Part shown: one piece after another, positions 43,849 to 51,809 of the stretch
How positions within the stretch are numbered: position 1 is the stretch's first letter
Layout: each line of letters opens with the position of its first letter
Assembly: GCA_025769875.1 (NCBI GenBank)
Contig: JAGFNK010000373.1
Span: 1-51,809, forward strand
DNA from: Russula earlei
Taxonomy: Eukaryota > Basidiomycota > Agaricomycetes > Russulales > Russulaceae
Direction of reading: 5' to 3'
Length of the DNA stretch: 51,809 nt
Notes under the pieces: generated by a model
The model's input: the letters and a program-made list of their open reading frames with translations, nothing else
Told to the model about the DNA's origin: nothing
Database searches by the model: none
Translations under genes and position numbers: made by a program

Positions 43849-44355
43849 TTGTCTGCTTGGGAGCGGGTCGCATGATGGGACCACTTTTGGTACCATTCAT
43901 TGAACGGGGTGTTGCCTTGTCGCAGGGAGTGCATTAAGGCATTTGATTCTAGTTGCGCATCTGCTGGAATAAAGTGATCAGCAAATGCTGTCTTAAAGTC
44001 TTGCCAAGAGCCATAGTTGATTGGTTGTAAGGCCTGAGCCTTCGTTGTTAGTTCTCGGGCCCATGTCCCTGCTGGGGTACCTATCTTGAAGTGAGTAAGG
44101 GCCGCTGCGGCTCTTTTCCCCTCATCTGGAAACGAGTCCAGGTTGATGTAGTAGTAGTTGTCCAAGGCAGCCCAGAATGTCTCTGCATTCTCTGCTTTGC
44201 CATCAAAGGCTTCTGGGGCAGTCCCAATGATACAAGTCTGTTGTACCTGGGCAGGAGCTGGTGCCGCCATCGGAGTGGGTTGTATGGGAGGTGGTGGCGG
44301 CGCTGGAGCTGGTGGTGCAAGGGGTGCCGGTGGTGCTGCCTGTGCAGGTGCTACC
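43849..44355 (-). pseudogene. gag: Family C Gag (minus copy), N-terminal part
   Basis: Pro/Ala-rich linker, then MAAPAPAQVQQ, EAFDGKAENAETFW and NEWYQKWSHHATRSQ, nearly the same as 21679-22080. It joins 35529 across the family B insertion. Upstream (to the right) it is cut at 44356 by a family A LTR, so the pre-Gag region and 5' LTR of this copy are not seen. Confidence 0.85.
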
Positions 44356-44519
44356 TGTTAAGATCCGACGGATCTTAGTACCGACTCTTTAGTGAAAGAG
44401 TTGCTTAATATAGTTCAAGCACTAGACTTTGAACCCTTTGATATTATCTCAGGAAGATTGAATGTAGAAAAGAGAGGGATCTCTTTCAGTTAGAGTCTGC
44501 ACTATAATTTTGTTTAGAT
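44356..44519 (-). repeat. Family A LTR fragment (reverse), cut by copia
   Basis: TGTTAAGATCCGACGGATCT matches the end of LTR A in reverse and continues to TTTAGAT, where the copia LTR begins. The remaining part of LTR A does not appear on the other side of copia. Confidence 0.85.
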
Positions 44520-44999
44520 TGTTGAAAATAGATGCAGTATGTGTGATTAGATAGCAGCAGATGATAAGATCGCAGGCAGATCTATCAGACAATAGTTCAG
44601 TTTGGTTGACACAAAACTAATATAAATAATGTACCTATCAGACAATAGCTACAAGGCATTGTTAGTACTGTGAGATAAGATGTCATAGTGTAAATACTCA
44701 CTTCAGTTTGGTTGACACAAAACTGAAGTGATCTACGTACTTTGTGGCGTTCTTAAGTACCTGAGACCACCACTAGATGCAGTACAGTTAACTACCATCA
44801 CGGATCACTAAGTAAGTCCGAGGATCAGTTGTAAGTAGCTACCAATTGTCCTAAATCACTCTATCAATGTAACTAACGCATGCTGCAGCGTATGAGCTGA
44901 GCCAGTGATGCCCGGTCCGGGTGATCCGACATGTCAGTGCATCCGAGTTGTGATCACATCACAACACACCTGAGACTCTGGGCAGTGCAGATCTCAACA
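44520..44999 (-). repeat. 3' LTR of copia
   Basis: 480 bp, TGTTGA...TCAACA. It differs from 49324-49803 at roughly fifteen positions, mostly C/T or G/A changes at CpG. It contains a hairpin sequence, CTTCAGTTT...AAACTGAAG, once intact and once damaged. Confidence 0.95.
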
Positions 45000-45000
45000 T

Positions 45001-45008
45001 CCCCCCGT
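45001..45008 (-). other. Polypurine tract of copia
   Basis: Minus strand ACGGGGGG, one base from the 3' LTR. Confidence 0.7.
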
Positions 45009-45032
45009 GATTAAGGCAGTCGGTAGATTAGA

Positions 45033-48000
45033 TCAATTAAGACCCAACCCATCGACGAAGGTCCGGAGCAGCGCGTGAGTATGCGGCTTGGTGAGACCAT
45101 CTGCAAGCATCTCTCCTATGGGAGTACGGATAAGTATGATCAGTCCGTCCTCAATGTATTGGCGGATGGCATGATGCTTGATAGGGATATGCTTCGACCA
45201 TCTTCCGGTGACTGGGTTGAGTGCGAGGTCAACGGCGCCTTTGTTATCACCATGAAGTGGAATCAGATCGGAGATCTGATAGCCAATCTCGGAGAAGAAG
45301 CTCCGATACCACGCGGCTTGATTAGCTGCGTCGGCTAAGGCCATATATTCGGCTTGAGTGGTACTTTGGGCAACAGTCTTCTGTTTGCGTGAGGTCCAGG
45401 AGATCGCAGCGTTGGAAAGTAGGAAGACATAGCCCGAGGTGGAACAGTAGTCATCTGCATTGTCTCCGAGGCTAGAGTCGGAGTACCCGTGTAATCCGGT
45501 ATCGCGTGTGCCATCATAACGCAGCTTTAGATCTGAAGTGCTGTTAAGATAAGATAGTACATATTTGGCAAGGCGTAGATGATGCAATGAGGGATTGGAT
45601 GAGTATTGGGCAAGTCAAGAGACTGCAAATGATATATCTGGCCGTGTCCCGATCTGCACATAGAGAAGGCTGCCAATGATGCGTTGAAAATGCTTTATTT
45701 CATCAGGCGTTGCCTCCCCGGAGTGCTTGACCAAGTGGACATCTGCCCCAGAGGGCAGCGGAGTGCGGACTGGATTGGAATCCGCCATCCCGAAGCGATT
45801 GACGATCTCCGAGATGTACCTAGATTGATCAATGTCTAGTCGCTTAGCCGAGCGATCACGCGTGACATGAATCCCAAGATAGGAGTCGATCTCGCCTAGA
45901 TCAGTCATTTCATAGCGCGTGGACAATGAATTCTTAATGTCTGCAATCAGGGGGAGTGAATCGCCTAAGATGGTGACATCATCGACATAGAGGATAATGA
46001 TTATGGTTCCCCCCGCATCTTGGCGATGATAAACCCCAGCATCTGAGTGCGTGCGCGTGAAGCCAAGCCCAGTGAGAACTCCATGAAACTGTAAGTTCCA
46101 TGCGCGCGAGGCTTGTTTGAGGCCGTAGAGAGCCTTCTTTAACCGACAGACTTTGTCTTTTTGTTCTGGAGTGATGAAACCTTGTGGTTGCTCCATGTAG
46201 ATCTCTTCCTCCAGTGTGCCATTAAGGAATGCCGACTTGACGTCCATTTGATGGATCTCCCAATCCTCTAGTGCGGCCAACACTAGGAGCAGTCTCAAAG
46301 ACTCAAATCTGGCAACTGGTGAGAAAGTTTCATCATAATCAATCCCCTCCACTTGGGTGAACCCCTTTGCGACTAAACGTGCACGAAATCTACCATCAGA
46401 TTTGCGTGCAAACACCCATCGAGATCGCATGGCCTTGCGGCCCGGCGGCAGATCTACAAGCTCCCAGGTACCATTCTTAGCGAGTGCATCAATTTCATAT
46501 TGACACGTGGTTCTCCATTGATCGGCGGAGTCTGAGGACATCGCTTCCCGAAACGTAGCCGGAGTGATCGCCTCTGCCGTCGCTAATAGTGCGGTATGCG
46601 ATAGGCGCCCCCCCGCATTTGCGTTAGAAGTGAGAAATCTAGGATTAGAACGCGGGTTAGGGCGAAGACGCCTAGGTGAGGGCGGACGCGGTGGACCAAA
46701 GGATGGTCCCAGCAATGCTGAGTGAGGCTGGCGCAAGCGGACTTGGTGCACAGGCTGAACGCGGCGCAGTGGAGTATGTGGAAAGGGCTGAGTGGGAGGG
46801 GTAAGGTAAAGTGAATTAGGTGTATTGGGATCTAGTGGGGTTTCCAGAGGCGCAGGACTAAGTCCGCAGCCATCCGGTTCGTGCGGAAGTGGGGCAGTGA
46901 AAGAAACCGGTCCTGTGAAGACCAAGGGTTGTGCAGGAGGAGGAGTGTCAGTAAGGTCTCCCCTAGCAGGCAGTATGCGCTCATCGAAAGTGACATCATG
47001 CGATAAGAACAGCTTTCGGGTGGATTGATTCCAGAGTCGGTAACCCTTAGATCCAGACTCATACCCAACAAAAATCATCTCGACCGATCTCGGATCGAGC
47101 TTCTTTCATTTGTTAGCAGGCGTGTGTACATACGCCTTACATCCAAAGACACGGAAATAGGAAACGTCCGGAACTTGTCCGTCCATCCAGACTGAGTGAG
47201 GTGTGTTCCACCGGAGAACGCGTGTAGGAGTGCGATTGTAGATATGGACTGCTGCGTCAGTAGCAAGCTCCCAGAAACCCAGAGTAAGACCGGCGCCATG
47301 TAGCATAGCGCACATCTTGTCTTTGAGGGTCCGGTTCCATCTCTCCGCTACGCCATTCTGCTGTGGTGACCCTGGCATTGTCAATCTATGCTCAATTCCC
47401 TTTTGATCTAAGACCGATCTGAGGGTACCGGACAAGTACTCCCCTCCGCGATCCAAGTGTAGTGCTTTGATCTTATCGTTGGTCTGGTTTTCTGACCACG
47501 CGAGATATTTTTTGAACGCATCAGCACACTGATCTTTACTTTTGAGGAAGTACACTACCCCATAACGGGAGTAGTCATCGATAAATGTTGCCCAATAAGT
47601 TGCACCTCAGATCAACCGGGTCTGCATCGGACTGGCTAAGTCAGTATGCACGATCTGTAGATGCTGATCCGATCGCTTAGGCGAAGCCAGGAAAGGAAGT
47701 CGCGTCTGTTTGCCGAGTTCACACCCGGGGCAAGGTGACTGATCGCGATCCGCTGAACTAAGCGAGATTCCCTTGACGGAATGAGCGTATTTGATTAGCG
47801 CGCGTGAGGACATATGTCCCATGCGCTGATGCCAGATGTTAAGCGGTAGCACCCCCGCCTGTGCGTGTAGGGCCGGAGATGAAAAATCAATATAGAATAG
47901 GTCATTCTCCAGGTATCCTTGCACGACTGTCCGATCTTTGTAGTAGATTTGGCACGCGTTCTGGGTAAAAGTGATATGTCCCCCCCTTCGGAGCAACGCG

Positions 48001-49082
48001 CTGACTGAGAAGTAGCGCGCGTCGGCTTCCAGAACATGCATGACATCGGTGAGGGTTAATGGAAACTTCCCAATGCCTCCAGACGGTAGGACGGATACAG
48101 ATCCGGTCCCAATCTGCTTGATGATAGCGTGACCACCGAGGTTAACTGATCCGGTGGCCGGAGCGTAAGTGATGAAGTCGGTCCGGAACGGACTGATGTG
48201 ATGGGTGGCTCCTGAGTCAATCATCCAGCGCGATCTAGTCGCCAAGTAAAGGGAAATGCGAATGTCATTTTCATCATCCGAGATCTCCGTAATTGTAGCA
48301 GTAGTCTCTACTATGTGCGCGTTGACCTTTCTGTTAGTGTCCGCGCCAGACTCCCTCTTTTTCTGCGCCTTCTCCTCCTCATCCTTTTTCTTCTTCCGGC
48401 ACTCAGGACTCTTGTGACCAGCTTTGTTGAAATAATAACATTTTATTTTGTTTTTATTGCTCTGTTTCTTGACCGGAGCAATTTTGTTAAGAGAAGCGGA
48501 GGAGCCGGCCCAACGACTCTCTTCATTGAGAATGTGTTCCTGAATGGCTTTCAGGGAAAGCTTGTTTGGAAGATTAGAGCCAAGGATAGCTTGTGTAAGA
48601 CCAGAGTAAGAGCTGGGAAGTGACTGAATTAGAGTGAGACTGAATTGGAGATCGGTGACGGGCATGTCATTGTTCTGAAGGTTGATCCTAGTATCATTCA
48701 ATTTCTGTAGTTGTGGGAACATAGGGCTGGTGTCATCTAGATCAAAACGCGTGAAGGCGGTCCAAGAGTTATGTAGGGACATAGATCCAACGCCGATGCA
48801 AGTAGTCTTAAGTTGTTCCCACTTGAGTTTACAGGTGTCGAACTTGGTGTTATCGCTTATCTCTGCGTATATATCTTTCTGGAGATGGAGCTGGAAGACG
48901 CCTAACAGTATGTCTTCTTCAACATCCCAATTGCTATCTCCAGAGGGTTTTGTATCGATAAGATGACGCCGGAAACCATTCATTCGGGTAATGGCCTCGA
49001 AGCGAAATGACCAAGTAGTCCAATTTGATGAATCTAAGATCTCCAGGGGTGTTCCCGAGGGGATAGTGAATGTGGGTGCCAT
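45033..49082 (-). pseudogene. Copia Gag-Pol polyprotein (Gag, PR, IN, RT, RNase H)
   Basis: A single frame of 1349 codons with TGA at 47607-47609, 47106-47108 and 45615-45617; in each case CGA (Arg) fits the protein. Gag (residues 1-230) ends with a knuckle CYYFNKAGHKSPEC (215-228) in which the second Cys is Phe. Protease has MIDSGATHH (287-295). The Gag-pre-integrase segment has the H-H-C-C pattern (CPGCELGKQ); the integrase core has HTDL, FIDDYS and an E in NGVAERWN. RT has WVFARKSDGRFRARLVAKG, MDVKSAFLNG and YVDD; RNase H has YSDSSLGD, QAEYMAL and HGDNKGA. Domain order PR-IN-RT-RH is copia type. Restoring three codons by mutation would be all it takes for a full frame, so decay is recent or purely CpG-driven. 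Confidence 0.93.
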
Positions 49083-49311
49083 ATGATGTAATGAGGTGAA
49101 TTGCCAATCCGGACCAGCGGAGCAATTGTAGCCAGATCAATTAGAGATCTAATCAGTATCTTTGACGCGTGATGTAACTGCGCGCGCATCAATCCTTTGG
49201 TTCCAGGGGCCAAGGGAGTAAGATGTCGTCTGATAACAGAGGTTTGTGGGGAAGGGAGGTGTTATAGGAATAAACATGTGTGGTGATCTCTGTGGATTTT
49301 AGATACGGGCA

Positions 49312-49323
49312 GGGCCCATAACC
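49312..49323 (-). other. Copia primer-binding site matching the initiator-tRNA anticodon arm
   Basis: Minus strand GGTTATGGGCCC begins directly at the end of the 5' LTR. It is complementary to GGGCCCATAACC, the anticodon stem-loop sequence of eukaryotic initiator tRNA-Met, not to its 3' CCA end. Drosophila copia and yeast Ty5 prime from this internal part after cleavage of the tRNA. No 3'-end type PBS is present. Confidence 0.8.
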
Positions 49324-49803
49324 TGTTGAAAATAGACGCAGTATGTGTGATTAGATAGCAGCAGATGATAAGATCGCAGGCAGATCTATCAGACAATAGT
49401 TCAGTTTGGTTGACACAAAACTGAAGTAAATAATGTACCTATCAGACAATAGCTACAAGGCGTCGTTAGTACTGTGAGATAAGATGTCATAGTGTAAATA
49501 CTCACTTCAGTTTGGTTGACACAAAACTGAAGTGATCTACGTACTTTGTGGCGTTCTTAAGTACCTGAGACTGCCACTAGATGCAGTACAGTTAACTACC
49601 ATAACGGATCACTAAGTAAGTCCGAGGATCAGTTGTAAGTAGCTACCAATTGTTCTAAATCACTCTATCAATGTAACTAACGCGTGCTGCAGCGTATGAG
49701 CTGAGCCGGTGATGCCCGGTCCAGGTGATCCGACGCGTCAGCGCATCCGAGTTGTGATCACATCACAACACACCTGAGACTCTGGGCAGTGCAGATCTCA
49801 ACA
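49324..49803 (-). repeat. 5' LTR of copia
   Basis: 480 bp, richer in CpG than its partner, so closer to the original. The hairpin unit CTTCAGTTT...AAACTGAAG occurs near 49505-49535, and a shorter-stemmed copy near 49400. Confidence 0.95.
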
Positions 49804-50470
49804 TGGCTTCCCTTTCATGCTAGCCACCTATGGTCCTGGCTGTCCCACTCATCATATCTCCATCTGAGCTCAAGCCAATCCCTACCCTCACCCTCTCCTC
49901 ACAAAGAAAGACACCTTACTCTTCCAAAATGGGCTGAAACATACCAAAGCAGTAGATGAAGCCCTCAGGTTTGAAGAAGACCTGTCTCTTGAAGATGAAG
50001 TTCATAGGTACAGGTTTGCTATCAGAAAGGCTCAACAAATGGCCAACCAGTTGGTCACTGCAAGGGGACAATACCATGACATGCTTTGGAAGATTAGAGA
50101 CTCTGAGATAAAGCTTGCATAAGCCAACACCAAAACTTGCCTCGAGCCCCACATCCTCTTCCAATCTATGCCCCATCTCATTGATGAAGAACACAAGGAA
50201 GCCAAGGAAGCCATCATGGACCCTTGGTATCAGTTTCATCCCCACACCACCAACAAATGCTCATGGTGTAGTGATGGGGGACATGACACATTCAAATGCC
50301 CCAAAATCACAATATGTGTTCTTTGTAATTGCCAGGGACAAAAGGCTGATCATTGCAGAACCCCCTTATCATCATTGCAAGGTACACAAGATTTGCTGCA
50401 TCCCTTGGGACCAAATACATTTTCACACCCACTATTGTAAATCCACCATCATCCCTTATGCTGCCTAGGA
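49804..50470 (+). pseudogene. Family D gypsy, C-terminal Pol extension only
   Basis: One frame with a single TAA: a coiled-coil segment (EALRFEEDLSLEDEVHRY, RKAQQMANQLVTARGQYHDM), then C-x2-C-x4-H-x4-C (CSWCSDGGHDTFKC) and a second Cys cluster (CVLCNC) near 50258-50360. This is the same order as the ends of Pol in families A and B, followed by a polypurine tract and an LTR start. The chromodomain and everything upstream are missing; the left side abuts copia. Assignment to a gypsy element rests on this shared order and the LTR behind it. Confidence 0.65.
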
Positions 50471-50479
50471 TGTTAACAA

Positions 50480-50487
50480 GGGGGTGA
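50480..50487 (+). other. Polypurine tract, family D
   Basis: GGGGGTGA directly before TGTCATGG, the LTR start. Confidence 0.6.
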
Positions 50488-50724
50488 TGTCATGGAACTG
50501 GTACCTCAAACTGGACGAGCAACTGGGATAGCCAACTGAGACATGTCTCATATTTAGTTCATGTTATATGACTCACTCCACCTGACTTGTGCCCACAAAG
50601 ACTCTTCATCATGCCCAGCCCCCAATCACCTCATTACTGACTCACTGCTACTGGCAGGATAGTATTTGATATAGCATTCCTGTATATAAACTGTTCTATT
50701 AAAGAGAACAAGCCTTAGGCTTGT
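50488..50724 (+). repeat. Family D LTR, 5' part, truncated
   Basis: TGTCATGGAACTGG resembles the start of LTR C, but the rest is different. TATATAAA at 50683 is followed by ACAAGCC (50708-50714), TTA and GGCTTGT (50718-50724), a perfect inverted repeat at the position of the primer hairpins of A and C. The reverse C LTR begins right after it. Confidence 0.7.
50683..50724 (+). promoter_or_regulatory. LTR D TATA box and hairpin
   Basis: TATA box with a 7-bp inverted repeat whose second arm starts 35 bases downstream. By analogy the PBS of family D should begin ACAAGCC; it is not in the window. Confidence 0.6.
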
Positions 50725-51686
50725 TGTCAAGACTCACTGTTGAACTATCCAGTTCAAGAGCGAGGGATAAGCTCGAAGACGAGTCGATAGACGTCCAAGA
50801 CCGCATGGGCAAGGAGTAGAATCCAGAGGAGCAACAAATACCAGAGAGGTATTGTTACTGTGAGAGTAGAACAATCACGCAGGGAAGAGGCCAGGATAGT
50901 CACAAGGGGATGGTCCTAAAAGGAGTATCCCAGGAATGGAGAGTGCCGTAAACAAATGGACAGTCTGAGGACTGTCCGCTACTTTATTGAGCGCTTATAT
51001 ACTACAAGAGAGCTGCTAAATAGGGAACAAGTCATAATCTTGTTATCAAGCACAATAGAGTGATGAGTAAGAAGTCGGAGGACGCTTACTGAGCATGCTC
51101 AGTCATGCTCAGTAAGCTGCTGAGTAAGAAGCTTCTCTTGATGAGTAAGAGCTTCCATTGTCCACGTGTTCGCTGCTTTAGTACACGTGCAAGCACTTGA
51201 TTCATTTCCTGTTAGTTAGTTTAGGGCCGGTCATTTGAGGACTTGTAGTTTGGTTATGGAATAGTGTTATCTTATAAGGCCCTTATATAGTTCTATTAGG
51301 GTCCTTAGAGTCGACCCTAATACTTCTATTAAGGTCCTTAGTGTTGCCTTATAGTTCGTTCTATAGTTATTAGAGTTGGTCTAATAACGCGTTGTAGGGC
51401 CTTTGATACTAGGTTAGTACCTATTGTAGAGTTCCTAGGGTCGTTCCAAAGGGTCCTTAGGAAGGCTCTAATACTGTCCTTAGTTGCTAGAAGGGTTGCC
51501 TTTAAGTGGGGCTTGCTGTATGTCAATTGTGCCGAGAATCGCTCGCGCAACAATGCGCGCGCGATATTGTGGACACCTCTACTCACCCCTTTTGCTCGTG
51601 TGAACAGGGTGGCATCATAGAGGCTGGGTTTCCTCCTATAAGGAAGGGTCCTTCAAGGGCCCTCTCCGGGGAATGGTTCATGACAT
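50725..51686 (-). repeat. 3' LTR of a second minus-strand family C element
   Basis: 962 bp in reverse, very like 19391-20352, followed on the right by the Pol 3' end of a family C element. Left flank CTTGT. Confidence 0.92.
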
Positions 51687-51809
51687 TCATCCCCTCTTTA
51701 TGGCTTAGTTGCTCCTGCAACTATGTTATTAGACTTAGGCATTGTTGGGTACTGTCGGTGAAAGGCCTTTACAGCCTCTTTGGCTTTAGTTAGGTTTGAC
51801 GCGGGCTCC
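51687..51809 (-). pseudogene. pol: Family C Pol 3' end (chromodomain tail), runs off the window
   Basis: Matches 31237-31359 nearly base for base: the purine-rich tract, stop, and the end of the chromodomain (EPASNLTKAKEAVKAF-like). The rest lies beyond the window. Confidence 0.85.

Larger units (their letters stand above)
44520..49803 (-). mobile_element. Ty1/copia element, near complete
   Basis: Two 480-bp LTRs, PBS, one long Gag-Pol frame and a polypurine tract, on the minus strand. The flanks TAGAT (left) and TGGCT (right) do not match and the host sequences differ, so no target duplication is seen. The long frame is broken only by three TGA codons. Confidence 0.95.

Noticed and set aside
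46825..47028. Plus-strand ORFs inside the copia Pol
   Set aside because: Shadow frames of the long minus-strand Gag-Pol reading frame.
51506..51793. Cys-containing ORF starting MGLAVCQLCRESL, also in three other places
   Set aside because: It lies within the four family C LTR copies, antisense to the element in each, and its repetition is explained by LTR copy number. No sign of protein-level constraint.
1..51809. Host genes, rRNA, tRNA
   Set aside because: Looked for on both strands. Every well-supported coding frame belongs to a mobile element, and no cloverleaf or rRNA core was recognised.

Overview
Every part of the window that I can identify is transposable-element DNA. It looks like a nested retroelement island from a filamentous fungus, most likely an Agaricomycete (basidiomycete); that is inferred from element types only. 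I recognise no intact host gene, rRNA or tRNA. Supporting the fungal call are chromodomain Ty3/gypsy elements that appear self-primed (Tf1/sushi style), a Penelope-like reverse transcriptase of the endonuclease-lacking Coprina/Athena sort next to telomere-like repeats, and a decayed Ty1/copia element. The telomere-like repeat is the seven-base CCCTAAA unit, not the CCCTAA usual in fungi, so the organism call should be tested.

Layout. 1-7213: gypsy family A, nearly whole, with an internal gag/protease deletion. 7214-9505: a tandem of retroelement tails with CCCTAAA runs and a hammerhead-ribozyme-like fold. 9506-13590: a 4.1-kb inverted-repeat element (343-bp TIRs, TA target duplication) carrying a decayed LTR and low-complexity DNA. 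13593-15448: a second copy of the tail/telomere/hammerhead block, followed by a Penelope-like RT fragment. 15449-16339: a family A LTR split by a solo family B LTR (duplication ATACC). 16340-30274: a plus-strand family C gypsy (5' LTR, PBS, very long pre-Gag region, Gag), broken by a solo C LTR (TTAAA) and by a complete family B gypsy (22334-30159, GAACC). 30275-44355: a minus-strand family C gypsy interrupted by a second family B copy (35530-43848), which itself carries a 553-bp MITE in its RNase H region. 44356-44519: a cut-off family A LTR. 44520-49803: a near-complete minus-strand copia. 49804-50724: the 3' end of a fourth gypsy family, D, cut by the 3' LTR of another minus-strand family C element that leaves the window.

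How it fits together. Three gypsy families (A, B, C) carry, just after the 5' LTR, a primer-binding site complementary to the predicted 5' end of their own RNA. That RNA start lies 33-36 nt after the LTR TATA box, in an inverted repeat; family D shows the same LTR design. In A, B and D, Pol continues far past the chromodomain (its last part is all that remains in D) and ends in a coiled coil plus a Cys/His double-knuckle domain. In A, B and C, Gag is preceded by a conserved pre-Gag region. Nearly all copies are dead. Most in-frame stops are TGA where a sister copy keeps CGA, pointing to C-to-T decay at CpG.
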